Shown: in pieces, positions 54,501-64,000 of the stretch
How positions within the stretch are numbered: the stretch's first letter is position 1
Layout: each line of letters begins with the position of its first letter
Source: Branchiostoma floridae
Taxonomy: Eukaryota; Chordata; Leptocardii; Amphioxiformes; Branchiostomatidae
Direction: 5' to 3'
DNA length: 64,000 nt
Assembly: GCF_000003815.2 (NCBI RefSeq)
Contig: NW_023365728.1
Location: 173,640-237,639 of the forward strand
The notes under the pieces: generated by a model
Database searches by the model: none
Seen by the model: the letters and a program-made list of their open reading frames with translations, nothing else
Told to the model about the DNA's origin: nothing
Position numbers and translations under genes: made by a program

Positions 54501-55674
54501 ATGTTGTATTTTACAGCTGCCCGTTGTCGTATTTTCCAGCTGCCCGTTGTTGTATTTTCCAGCTGCCCGATGTTGCATAGCGGACCCACCTGCGAATCAC
54601 CCTCACTCCTGATAGCAGTCATAGCCGGGGCGTGTGCGGTTGTCATGGTGATTCTTCTGGTGTCTATTTACTGCTGCGTCAGCAAAAGGAGAGAAGCGCA
54701 GAAGTACAGAAAAAGGCAGAGACTCCCTCCTGTCGGAAGGTAACGTTATAGTTATGAAATATTACTCCTTTGCTTCTTAATACGGCCGTAACAAGACGTT
54801 TGTATGCGCATGCACCAGCTGTACGAAATAAAGTGTGAATCGTGATCTCCTTTCAGAGCGAACCCGGCGATGGAGTCCGACTACGACCTGGAGATCCCGT
54901 TCCACGAGCGGCCGGCCGTGAAGGAGGTCCTGACCCAGCCCTATGACCTGGCTATGTCAGAGGGCATGACCTACGACATGGCCCTGTCAGAGGTCAGGAA
55001 CAATGACACCAACGTCTCGCACCACTACCAGTTCACGCGAGAACAGGAGCAGAAGAGTAAAAACCAGGAGTGGAGGAGCAAGTTGGAGAGAGTGGACTCT
55101 AAAAAAGATGTAAGACTTGCTGGGAGCGTTTTTTGTATAGCGCAAAAACTTCTGTAGTTATCTATTTGTTTATTTATTTGTGTTGATGCTCTTACGACTG
55201 ATCTGCACATAAGACTTAAGGCTTATAACATAGATAAACAGCTGGTTCAAGCTATCAATGCAACATTCCCGTTTCGAAATGACGTCCTTTAAGGGTTAAC
55301 TCCAGTCTAAACATGTTTATCTTCACCAACCTGTGGAGAAAGCTGCCAGTTGCCAAAGTGACTTTTCTGATGTCTTCTGCAAATGTGTATTTTAAGAGAG
55401 GATTTGACGTTTTGCGCTTCGTTATTGTGCTTATTGAAGATGAGTGCCTTAAAAAGGTCTCTAAGAACTTGGTGCGTTTACTTTCATGTCCGGTAGGGGG
55501 CGCACTTGTATTGCCTTAACCAGGTGTGTTTACATAAATGTCCGATAGGGGGCGCATTTGTGACTTTGTGTTGTCTTGTTCCAGTTCCACATCAGGAGAG
55601 CGGTGTACAACCCGAACGGACTGAACAAAATGTCGGGGCTGAGGAAAAACCCGCTGTACCAGTCGGGCCGGTAG
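42510..55674 (+). CDS. Membrane mucin: signal peptide, Ser/Thr mucin region, SEA, EGF, TM, tail
   Basis: Exons: 42510-42564, 49476-52048, 52306-52364, 52981-53126, 53612-53753, 54563-54739, 54857-55109, 55585-55674; total 3495 bp, 1164 residues, all phases consistent. Exon 1: signal peptide MTASVLLLFLGACLGVAS (a longer start MSRKESRRSK precedes in frame). Exon 2: about 857 codons rich in Thr, Ser, Pro, Ala with many NxS/T sites, ending in the SEA start ISLEISNLNF. SEA continues VTPIYSQLPGFVAVEVVGF then RGSIVAEYRVIFSADA; GSIVA is the autocleavage-type G-S site. EGF-like modules follow (CGSDAFCERNSSGASLCAC; FCQNGGTCAV), then the span LLIAVIAGACAVVMVILLVS, a basic stop-transfer, and a Tyr-rich tail ending FHIRRAVYNPNGLNKMSGLR. 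Family: SEA-type transmembrane mucins, which form cell-surface mucus coats. The precise ortholog is unknown. Confidence 0.9.
42565..47540. other. Mucin intron 1, 5' part
   Basis: No exon recognised. Contains a MITE (44262-44372), an (ACAA)n run near 43590, and three units of GTGGCTTTACGTTGGTAAGT (about 50 bp) at 45585-45695. Other open frames are short and without splice support. Confidence 0.5.
44262..44372. mobile_element. 111-bp MITE, TACTCTCCAAGYAGA family, with 8-bp duplication
   Basis: The ends TACTCTCCAAGTAGAGGAAA and (inverted) TACTCTCCAAGCAGACGTTA are flanked by CCCACCAT on both sides (44254-44261 and 44373-44380). Confidence 0.85.
47830..48380. repeat. Error-rich duplicate and C-rich repeat, likely assembly artefact
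   Basis: 47841-48115 follows 47545-47830 base by base, but with many homopolymer expansions (runs of A, T, C and G). 48080-48370 then repeats about four times a 75-85-bp unit with AGCTCATGAGCTCATGA, CCGGGTCCGGGA and a run of C, then CATGGTGCATACTGTATGAA. Confidence 0.75.
49145..49400 (+). mobile_element. Possible LINE 3' end
   Basis: Ends CGAGACCTTGTACATAGTGT and TTTCCTGAATAAACCAATCA after an AT-rich stretch, which is typical of retroelement tails. No coding part. Confidence 0.35.
49476..52048 (+). CDS. Mucin-domain exon of the SEA mucin
   Basis: One 2573-bp exon with an unbroken frame. Composition is dominated by Thr and Ser with Pro and Ala, as expected for dense O-glycosylation. There is little exact tandem repetition, unlike human secreted mucins. 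Near 50730-50870 two near copies of a segment (TPADQTLVTEV) occur. The final 30 residues pass into the SEA domain. The opposite strand is also open for hundreds of codons because of the codon composition; that is a shadow. Confidence 0.9.
52565..52660 (-). repeat. Dispersed repeat, inverted fourth copy
   Basis: GGTAGTGGATGCTGCCTTAA followed by ACGTCAGACCGTTTCTAAAC is the inverse of the GGTCAGACG / GCATCCACTACC block in the copies at 28240 and 39555. It lies in a mucin intron. Confidence 0.55.
53281..53412 (+). mobile_element. tRNA-derived SINE-like sequence
   Basis: GGTGGCGTGATGTGGCCGTA with ACGGCTCGG, then B-box-like CAGTGTTTGAATTCCCTGAC and GATAAGGTACTTAGTAGGTA. It resembles a pol III promoter head with a different body from the 8960 copy. 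Confidence 0.5.
53770..53965 (+). repeat. Dispersed copy of the 180-bp repeat
   Basis: GGGGCATACTCCCCTGAAAA, then TTGAAATCTAGACCCTCTGA, TTTCCTGCATTTTGAGG and GTAGACTAAGCTG, the same succession as in the 3905-4790 array. Confidence 0.65.
54270..54475. repeat. 49-bp minisatellite, about 4-5 units
   Basis: Unit CTCGATTCTAGACGCGCACT followed by CGACAATAAGGCAAATACTT and AGTA. It sits directly before the acceptor copies of the mucin membrane exon. Confidence 0.9.
54478..54562 (+). repeat. Acceptor-edge copies before the mucin TM exon
   Basis: Three copies of CAGCTGCCCGWTGTYGTATTTT precede the true exon start at 54563, each with a usable AG followed by the same first codons as the exon (CTGCCCGATGTTG). 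The copy joined to the full exon is the last. Confidence 0.75.
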
Positions 55675-56035
55675 TCATCATCATCATCTCATTATCATCA
55701 TCATCATCTCATCATCATCATCATCCCATCATCATCGTCATCCCATCATCATCATCCCATCATCATCGTCATCCCATCATCATCATCCATGATCATCTCA
55801 TCATCATCATCGTCATCTCATCATCATCTCATCATCATCCCATCATCATCATCCCATCATCATCCCATCATCATCATCTCATCATCATGTCATCATCTCT
55901 ACCAGTCATCATCATCTCTTCACCATCTCATCATCATCCCATCATCATGTCAACATCATCATCTCAACATCATCATCTCATCATCATCATCTCATCACCT
56001 CTACCAGTCGGGCCGGTAGTGGTCACCCGAATGTA
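55675..56035 (+). repeat. (ATC/TCA) microsatellite and copy of the mucin stop region
   Basis: About 330 bp of TCATCA/CATCAT repeats directly after the stop codon, ending with a second copy of CTACCAGTCGGGCCGGTAG, the last codons plus stop. Likely 3' UTR. Confidence 0.75.
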
Positions 56036-56059
56036 CAGTAGCGACTAAAACCAAATGTA

Positions 56060-57120
56060 TCTATTCAACAGGTAAAATGTCTCTCCGCAAGTGAGAAAAG
56101 TCGGGGTATAAATCAATGTACAGAGGAGGACTCTATTCCTAGAAAGGTGCTTTGCAAACCTATTCCTTAACAACTTACTTGTTTCGACGCTACAATTATT
56201 ACAGGTATCAATTTGACTTTTTACATGCGTCAAGAGAAATCTGCTACATTTGGTAATATGATGTGGGAAGCTCCTTACATAAGTCTATATCATCACTGGT
56301 TGTGTAGCAGGATTGATGCACATATTTATCATATTGTGAATCTGATTGGTAATAAAGTTTACCCGGGGTTACACCACATTGGCATGTCGACCCAGCTTCG
56401 ATCTTTTTTGTATTTGCTTTCCCCTTTTGACGTAACGATGAGGAATAATCAGAGGCAATACAAAATAACCGGACAGTAGGAGATTAGGAGATAGCGAGTA
56501 CCTTTATAAATACAGCAGTTTTGAGACATCAGAAGCCGACCCCTTTCCCACAGATAAACCTACCGTAGACAATAAGTCTCATCCCACAGCCGAGACAAAG
56601 CTGTTGCCACAGCACGCCAGGAATCGCCATGGAAAAGGATCCGGCTGTCTTAGTGACGTTTGGAAAGTGTTTTCATGCCGTAATTATCCCGATTTTGGCG
56701 AGGCTCACAACAAAAGAGTTCCTCCCGTGTTATGACTGTCACAGTAATAATCCAGCATAATCACATGGTGCACACAGAGGGGAGCTGGGATAGGTTTTAT
56801 GTTTCACGAGGTGTAAACGTAAAAGTGGTGCAGAAATAGGTATATTTGCAGCACAGACCGTTCCATCCCTGTACAAATTAATATCTTTGTTTACACATAA
56901 AAGCAGTCACTCAAACAACTGTAAAGATTTTGCTTGTCTGTAATCTTGCCTGTCTTATGACATGTACCCAGTGCCTGGATGTCTAACCTTCGTCACCATA
57001 GTTTGACGGTTCGTAAAACCGGGGCACCGGCTCTGGGCGTATTTTACACACCAGTTTTGCACAGTTAGTACAATCTGCGTAAATAAATGTCAACGTTGTT
57101 TTGAACTTTGGATTGATCCA
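56060..57120. other. Intergenic between the two mucin genes
   Basis: Contains only the possible poly(A) signal at 56351. No exon, array or element was recognised. Confidence 0.5.
56351..56356 (+). terminator. Possible poly(A) signal of the SEA mucin gene
   Basis: AATAAA about 680 bp after the stop, in GGTAATAAAGTTTA. No nearer canonical signal was seen. Assignment is tentative. Confidence 0.35.
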
Positions 57121-57128
57121 AGGGTTTC

Positions 57129-57188
57129 GCTACCATGGAGACATGGGTCCCGTTACCATGGAAACAAGGCTTTCGTTACCACGGAGAC
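57129..57188 (+). promoter_or_regulatory. Three X-box (RFX-type) motifs upstream of the secreted mucin-like gene
   Basis: CTACCATGGAGAC at 57130-57142, GTTACCATGGAAAC at 57152-57165 and GTTACCACGGAGAC at 57175-57188 lie 23 bp apart. The middle one fits the RFX X-box pattern (GTNRCC..RGYAAC, one mismatch). They are about 410-470 bp before the start codon of the next gene. Control of that gene is inference; the cluster might simply be a small tandem repeat. Confidence 0.4.
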
Positions 57189-57597
57189 GTTGAGCCATAA
57201 GGCGCTGCCACCGGCATCCCAAACCAGCTCAGACCACAGGACCCCCGAGACGCTCCTGTAGCTGTGCCTGTACGCGGGTTTGGTGATACACGGTTCCCTG
57301 AGGCCCGGCCACAGACCCCGTACCATGGTGCAACCGCAACCTGAGGACAGTTCCGAGCTAGCCGTGCACGTGTCCTGTAAAATTCAGCCGGCTTGTAGTT
57401 CCAAAAAGGCAGTTCTAGGTTCTTGTCGGCGGTTGGCTCTGTCACAGCCTGCTTGACAACTCACGACATCAAAATCGTACGTTGAAACTCGCAGGACGAC
57501 CTTCACCGCCTGTGAACGCACCCGGCAGGAAGACGCTGCGGAAATTAGAGACGCGGCGGGAAGACGCGGTAGGAAGACGCGGCGGGAAGACGCACCG

Positions 57598-59692
57598 ATG
57601 GCGCAGGTCCTGAGGTACATCGCGGTGCTGACGGCAGTCCTGCAGCTGGCTGGCGCTTGGAAAGGTGAGTTTTCAGGTGTGTGGCGGAAGTTGGGGTGGA
57701 GGTTGGGGGTGTAGGTGTAGGTGTAGGTGAGCTGATCGGATGTTTCTGGCCGAGAGGCTTGCAGACACAAGAGACCATGGGTTCCTTTCCTGGTGTTCTG
57801 GGCCAGACGTCGTGTCCTTACATGACTTCGGTTCCATTTTGGTACAATGACATCGACGTTCCAATACCGTGCCCTACACGAAGTAGACTACAACCCACTG
57901 CCCCTACGGCATTAAAAGATAATTTTTACCACCCCTTTGTCAGCATGATTCACTTTTTGCCCCACGTCCCGGAAAGGTAAAGTCTGAACTCTCATAATGG
58001 AGGGGCGTTTCTTTTCCCGCTAGTTGCAGCGCATGCGATAGTCGACCCAGGTCCACAGCAATTCATATGGGTTAATTCATGACGTAATCAGTTCAGGCTT
58101 GTGGTTCAGGGATAATGTATATAAAATCAGCGTTAGGACTATTATTCCTGATTCAAATGATAAGATGGTGCCAGTGTGGAAGCTGAAGTACATTTGTGCA
58201 GTTTCTATATAAATACCCATTGTGTATCCTTGACACCATAGAGTCCACCGCCGGCCCAGGAACAGCTGGCGGCAGGACAGTACAACCCACATCTGCAGAG
58301 ACTTCAGCACGTGCGGCGCTGATGGGCGAGTCCGAAGGTACAACACACGGCGTTGTAACGGTTGTACCTACAACAGAAGCTGGCACTACAGTACAAGCCA
58401 CATTGTCTGGGACGTCAACTTACACCACACTACAGCCAGACGTGGATAGCACTGAGAGCGAGCCTGAAGGCACAACCAACGGCATAGCAACGGTTGTACC
58501 CACAATAGAGTCTTCTGTGGTTGACACTTCTGTACACACCGACTTTGCCGAGACAACAGCACATACAACGCCACGGCCTGGTGTCAGCACCGAGGATGAG
58601 CTGGAAGGTACAACCAATGCTGTTGTAACCGTTGTGCCTACAACAGAGGCTACCATCGGTCTAGATCGCGAGCTCGGTACGACAGATGGCATCACAACGG
58701 AGGCGAGTCCGGATGTTGTAGTTGTTGTAACTGAGTACAGCGAACTGTCTACATCTGAACCCGACGTCATGACAGCCGTGTCCATAAAGTACGCTGAGGC
58801 GAGTGCAGCTACGACTGAAGTTGGCTCCGCCGCGCGATCCACATTCCTCGCCACGCCCGGACCTACAACTCCACAACCACAGACTTGGGACACTACTTCA
58901 TTCTCTCCAGCCACAAACAGTCCAGAGACGCCATCGACACCAACAACACCGGTCACGGGTACAACCGAGCAACCCTGTACCTACTGGGTCTTATGCCAAC
59001 CAAGACGGCCTGTTGAATCGCTGACGACACGCGCAACTACAACCACCAACAGCACAACGCACGCAACTACAACCACCAACAGTACAACGCACGCTACTAC
59101 AACCACCAACAGTACAACGCATGCAACTACAACCACCAACAGCACAAAGGGCACATCGCCTGCGACTGGGACTCCTGCGAATGCTGGAAATGGCTGTGCG
59201 TTTTGGTTCTTTTGTGGGAACGTTTCTGTGGAGCCCCCAGCGGACAGCTTGGGGGACTTAAGTCACCAAGTCACGTCCTCAAGCCCGGAGAACATCTTCA
59301 CACAACCTTCACAACGCACAGCTGTGGAAACGACTCGGGAAGCTTCAACAAGACCAGCTGAAGCTTGTGCGTTATGGTGGGAATGGCAGTGCGCCGTGGA
59401 GCATTCAACTCTCCTAACAGCAACACAGCATCAGCACACGCACACACCCACTGCGGCTACCCACCATCCAACAGCAACAATACAACATCCAAAGACTCCC
59501 ACTGCGGCAACCAACCTACCTATTGACCCTACAACCACGCCTGCGGTGACGGGACGGCGGCCCTGTAACTTCTGGCTGGGGCAGTGTGGACCAAATAACC
59601 GAGTCCCGCCGGCAGAAACCGCCAGCAGCCCCGCCGAGACACAGACGAACCGCTGCTGGTACTGCCTGTTCAGCCAACACGGGAACAGATAA
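57598..59692 (+). CDS. Secreted Thr-rich mucin-like protein with Cys/Trp mini-modules
   Basis: Two exons, 57598-57664 and 58242-59692; 505 residues, phase 1 join (TGG AAA G with AG TCC). Exon 1 is a signal peptide MAQVLRYIAVLTAVLQLAGA. The rest is Thr/Ser/Pro/Val rich, with repeats of the type EGTTNGIATVVPTIES in the first third and four copies of ATTTTNSTTH around residues 288-325. No membrane span follows, so it should be secreted. Short Cys-aromatic modules recur: CTYWVLC (about residue 268), CAFWFFC (340), CALWWEWQC (398), CNFWLGQC (464) and a final CWYC. The 5' leader has 13-bp repeats of GCGGCGGGAAGAC. I do not recognise the family. The exon-1 phase and composition are like those of the upstream SEA mucin, so a truncated paralog is possible. 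Confidence 0.8.
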
Positions 59693-61755
59693 GGCTGGCA
59701 CATCGGACAGGTCATTTCCGTAAGAGTTTGGTTCCGGAACCTGACATCGCGACTCGCTAATAATGTTTGTGGCAAAAGCGAAATGTAAACATTGCATAAA
59801 TCTTAGGTACTTGACGATAATTATGCAGTCAACGGGTTTTCGCCAGTCGTGGCACCAGGTTCCGATCGGTTGCCGCGTCACTATGACGTCATCTGGCGGA
59901 GAAAATCAGGAGTATGATTTGAAAGATCCGATGTTAAATTACATCAGAAGGATGTATATTTTGTATATATTTGTTTGTTTATTGAATAATGATGGTTGCT
60001 TGTACCCAAAAACTTTGTATATTTAGTGTCATTGGTGACATAACCACCTTTATAGACACGCCCAGCTCACATGGCTTAGCGGTTGTCGTGGCGCTTTTGA
60101 CTGTATAATCCACGCTTTGGGCAGTATAAACCCAGGTTTTATTATTTTCATCCAGAATGAAAGAAGATCTATCCAACACGAAACATCCCTAGGAACCCTA
60201 GTTTATTCTTACCACAACAAAGACATGTAGCAGTGTTAGCCTCCACTGGCCTTCGGACGGGGTATGGACCGGGCAATTTGGCAAAAGGGGGGAATCTGTC
60301 AGGAGAGCGAGTCCGCGGGAAGGGTAACTTTGGCCCTGCGCGGCCGGACAACGAGACAGTAGCCAAACTCACGGGCAAATATTCTCCCTACAGACAGTGG
60401 AGTTGGTCTGGTAGAGACCAGTGATGTCATCATCACAGGCATTGGACAAAACATGGATTTTGTAAATCTTCAGGGATTGTTTGATATGTTACAATGTTAA
60501 TTATGCAACGTTGCAACTTGGAATAACCTTCATCTATCGATATATACCAAGATGAACTGAAATATACAAAGCAACCTACAAAAGTACCAGATAGTACTGT
60601 ATCCATCCAATAGATTTGCTTACAAAATACCACAATTCATTAACTTGTTCATTATTTATTCATCCTTGTGTATTGTTTGTGTTTTGTACAGTTATCCATG
60701 ATTATTATCAGTATGTTGCTGCTTCTATATTTTAACTATTTACACGCTCCATCGATGCACTCTTATCTGTTCCTAAAGGACTCCACTTGCTCTGCACATA
60801 CGTAACAATGCAATAGTTAACGAAAGATATCCTGGACAAAGGGTTAAAAACGGAGATTGTAGGGCAGTGTGGAAATGCTGCCACTAACAGTTTTCCGTCA
60901 GGGATAAACCAGAAAAAAATGTCATGCCCTTTTTCTCCCCCAACTTTCATAATAAATACAGAACATCAAACGTGCACTTATAACATACAAAAGTCAAGCT
61001 AGCAAATATAGCAGATAAAATTCTCAACAAAAGTAGACATTTTATGTTCCTTAAGTGGTCCTGACCTTATGCCAATCTATGTTTATACAACAATTCATCA
61101 TCATCATCATCATCGGTCGACGTGATCACACATGTTCGCACATGTACATTTATGAAAAACCAAAATCCAGCTGGATTATGTTAATTAGCTGGATGATGTT
61201 ATTAAGTGCATTCTGAGCAGGATTATATCCAGACAGTCGACAGTTGACTTCAATGGTTCATGAATCTGAAATTTTGCAGTTGACACTAAATCTTCTAATA
61301 AACTCATGAATTTATTCAATTGTTTCAATTGCCATTTTTTCTGCTTGGAAGAAGAGTAGTGAACAAAGTTTCCTTCGTGGTATATCTAAGGAAATCTTTA
61401 GTTAATAACACTGGAAATGTACAGAAAGATCTTACAGCTAGCGAAAACCTCTTTCTTCACTTGTGGAAATGTACGGCATAATGTTCACGACCTTACTCAT
61501 TGCAACATTAAAACACTCACGCCTACAATATCAATGTACTGACTTCACCATAAAACTGACAACTACATGACATATAATAACCCGGAGTGTTCACTTGTTG
61601 AATTACTGACCTACAAGCTTGCTGACATGTTATAAGTTGCTTTCTATGATACTTCAGAATCTATGTCAAGTCTATGACAAGTTCAAGATCCTCTAGACTG
61701 TAAACCATGTCTAAAATGTTCTGTTGTATTTGTGGGGTTTGTGCTAATATCTGTG
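59693..61755. other. Intergenic, no gene recognised
   Basis: Between the secreted mucin-like gene and the minus-strand gene. A 63-codon open frame at 60233-60424 has no recognisable domain or splice support. CATCATCAT microsatellite near 61096. Nothing else seen. Confidence 0.5.
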
Positions 61756-61759
61756 CTGC

Positions 61760-62965
61760 TGTCCGTACGATGTTGTGTTGGGGTGGGTAGCTAATATCTG
61801 TGTTGCTGTCCGTACGATGTTGTGTTGGGGTGGGTAGCTAATATCTGTGCTGCTGTCCGTACGATGTTGTGTTGGGGTGGGTAGCTAATATCTGTGCTGC
61901 TGTCCGTACGATGTTGTGTTGGGGTGGGTAGCTAATATCTGTGCTGCTGTCCGTACGATGTTGTGTTGGGGTGGGTAGCTAATATCTGTGCTGCTGTCCG
62001 TACGATGTTGTGTTGGGGTGGGTAGCTAATATCTGTGCTGCTGTCCGTACGATGTTGTGTTGGGGTGGGTAGCTAATATCTGTGCTGCTGTCCGTACGAT
62101 GTTGTGTTGGGGTGGGTAGCTAATATCTGTGCTGCTGTCCGTACGATGTTGTGTTGGGGTGGGTAGCTAATATCTGTGCTGCTGTCCGTACGATGTTGTG
62201 TTGGGGTGGGTAGCTAATATCTGTGCTGCTGTCCGTACGATGTTGTGTTGGGGTGGGTAGCTAATATCTGTGCTGCTGTCCGTACGATGTGGTGTTGGGG
62301 TGGGTAGCTAATATCTGTGCTGCTGTCCGTACGATGTTGTGTTGGGGTGGGTAGCTAATATCTGTGCTGCTGTCCGTACGATGTTGTGTTGGGGTGGGTA
62401 GCTAATATCTGTGCTGCTGTCCGTACGATGTTGTGTTGGGGTGGGTAGCTAATATCTGTGCTGCTGTCCGTACGATGTTGTGTTGGGGTGGGTAGCTAAT
62501 ATCTGTGCTGCTGTCCGTACGATGTTGTGTTGGGGTGGGTAGCTAATATCTGTGCTGCTGTCCGTACGATGTTGTGTTGGGGTGGGTAGCTAATATCTGT
62601 GCTGCTGTCCGTACGATGTTGTGTTGTGGTGGGTAGCTAATATCTGTGCTGCTGTCCGTACGATGTTGTGTTGGGGTGGGTAGCTAATATCTGTGCTGCT
62701 GTCCGTAAGATGTTGTGTTGGGGTGGGTAGCTAATATCTGTGCTGCTGTCCGTTCGATGTCGTGTTGGGGTGGGTAGCTAATATCTGTGCTGCTGTCCGT
62801 ACGATGTTGTGTTGGGGTGGGTAGCTAATATCTGTGCTGCTGTCCGTACGATGTTGTGTTGGGGTGGGTAGTTAATATCTGTGCTGTTGTCCGTACGATG
62901 TTGTGTTGGGGTGGGTAGCTAATATCTGTGCTGCTGTCCGTACGATGTTGTGTTGGGGTGGGTAG
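61760..62965 (-). repeat. 47-bp minisatellite carrying the stop codon of the minus-strand gene
   Basis: About 26 nearly identical units. On the minus strand each unit contains CATCGTACGGACAGCAGCAC followed by AGATATTAG, the last seven codons (YGQQHRY region) and stop of the gene ending at 62966, plus CTACCCACCCCAACACAA of its 3' flank. Confidence 0.95.
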
Positions 62966-63573
62966 CTAATATCTGTGCTGCTGTCCGTACGATGTTGTAT
63001 TTGTCGGGTGAGTAGAGGTCCCAGAGGACTGGTAGCCCATCGTTCCTTGGTTCTGCCCAGAATGGCCCTGCCCCTGGTTTCCTTGGTAATTACGCTGTAG
63101 GCAGAAAATGTACAAAAGATCAAAACAAGAGGGTATATTGCGCTGGGAAGTAAAGAGCTGGATTCCAGAACCGCAGAAAGATCTAGATCAGACTATTTTC
63201 CAAACCACAAAGAAACTTATGTGTCACTAGCTATAGGGTCTACAAGGGTCTGGAGGACTGAATGAAGTGCAGAGTAACCTGATACTCGGGAATGAAGGTG
63301 CAGAGTAACCTGATACTCGTGAATGAAGGAAGGAGTAGCCTGATACTCGAGAATGAAGGAAAGAGTAGCCTGATACTAGGGAATGAAGGAAAGAGTAACC
63401 TGATACTCGTGAATGAAGGAAAGAGTAACCTGATACTCGTGAATGAAGGAAAGAGTAACCTGATACTCGGCTCCTGAGAAGTTCCCAGAGCTGGTGGTGG
63501 GCGGCGCGATGCGGACGCGCTTGGCGGGCGGGGCGTGGCTGCCGGAGCCGCCCTGGTCCTGGGCCGCGGTCTG
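62966..63573 (-). CDS. Last two exons of an unidentified Gln/Asn-rich, probably nuclear protein
   Basis: Exon 63573-63460 encodes QTAAQDQGGSGSHAPPAKRV, RIAPPTTSS and ends GAEYQ. Exon 63094-62966 encodes RNYQGNQGQGHSGQNQGTMG and ends SYGQQHRY then TAG. Both are phase 0 with standard splice sites (acceptors CCCACAG and CTACAG; donor GTTACT). The PPAKRVRI stretch resembles a nuclear localisation signal, and the Gln/Asn/Gly/Tyr-rich end resembles low-complexity tails of RNA-binding proteins. I cannot name the family. The gene continues beyond 64000 on the minus strand. Confidence 0.7.
63240..63459 (-). repeat. Donor-edge minisatellite of the minus-strand gene (about 30 bp, 6 units)
   Basis: Units of CCTGATACTCGTGAATGAAG followed by GAAAGAGTAA. 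Reversed, each carries GAGTATCAG then the donor GTTACTC, the exon end AEYQ and its splice site. Confidence 0.9.
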
Positions 63574-64000
63574 CTGTGGGAGGGAGGGGGGCGATGAGGC
63601 ACATCTGCTGAGCTCATCAAAACTGCTTATTATATAACAGTCATTCTGGAGCAGAGTTGAACTCTAATCTCCAACAACAGAAATTGGACTTACCCAAGTT
63701 TTCAACAGTCCAACACAAGTCTTTGTCAAGGAATGAGGACTCCCCTGTTTCTGTGATGTCATGTTATGCAGATAGAACACGTGACTCGGTGAGCAGTGGA
63801 TCATAAGTTGCAGAAAGTCTATTGCGCCCCTGAGGGATGGTAGTTGAGTCCCAAGGTAGATGGCTTATGAGTGACATATTCTATCTGCACGTGACGTCAC
63901 AGAAGCAGTGGAATCCTCATTTCACGGCAAAGGCAGGAGTTGGTCAGTTAAAAATTTGGGCCAATTTTTTTCATCAGGAATTAAAGTTCAGCTTTGATCC
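63574..64000. other. Intron of the minus-strand gene to the window end
   Basis: No further exon found in 427 bp. The upstream acceptor region has GGGAGGGAGGGGGGCGATGA next to it. Confidence 0.5.

Noticed and set aside
60233-60424. 63-codon open frame MLASTGLRTGYGPGNL...
   Set aside because: No domain, signal peptide, splice partner or poly(A) signal; length is within chance expectation.

Overview
The window is eukaryotic: genes are split into short exons with GT..AG introns, and the DNA is packed with minisatellites, miniature transposons and four runs of N. The gene content and the habit of exon edges being copied into minisatellites fit a lancelet (Branchiostoma, probably B. floridae). That species call is inference. 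All exon borders below were set by matching splice sites, reading phase and protein-family alignment by eye.

Layout. (1) 106-18463, minus: an Sex-comb-on-midleg (Scm/SCMH1) Polycomb gene with an N-terminal zinc-finger region, two MBT repeats, a SLED domain and a C-terminal SAM domain. About fourteen coding exons are visible and one more is predicted inside the N gap 14986-15356. Its introns hold a mariner-like element, an hAT-like element, tRNA-derived SINEs and very many tandem repeats. (2) 27632-29108, plus: an NDUFB4-like complex I subunit, head to head with the likely start of the Scm gene across about 215 bp containing a CRE palindrome. Its middle part is missing or scrambled here. (3) 31782-37722, plus: a single-pass membrane protein with signal peptide, thyroglobulin type-1 domain, acidic repeats (N gap), two EGF modules, a membrane span and a tail. 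(4) 42510-55674, plus: a 1164-residue membrane mucin with signal peptide, about 800 Ser/Thr residues-rich positions, SEA, EGF, membrane span and tail. It shares exon phases and a C-terminal tail motif with gene 3. (5) 57598-59692, plus: a secreted Thr-rich mucin-like protein with small Cys/Trp modules. (6) 62966-63573, minus: the last two exons of an unidentified Gln/Asn-rich protein.

The dominant oddity is that tandem-repeat units at most exon borders carry the exon edge together with its splice site, or the stop codon. At 15357-16440 a complete 40-nt microexon with both splice sites is repeated about 14 times beside the original. Such border-spanning arrays have, as I recall, been reported at the amphioxus Adh locus as 'mirage' minisatellites. 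Here they occur at nearly every exon of one gene and in four of its neighbours.

How the genes relate: Scm is nuclear and chromatin-bound, NDUFB4 is in the mitochondrial inner membrane, and genes 3-5 form a same-strand cluster of extracellular or membrane glycoproteins that probably arose by duplication and exchange of ectodomains.
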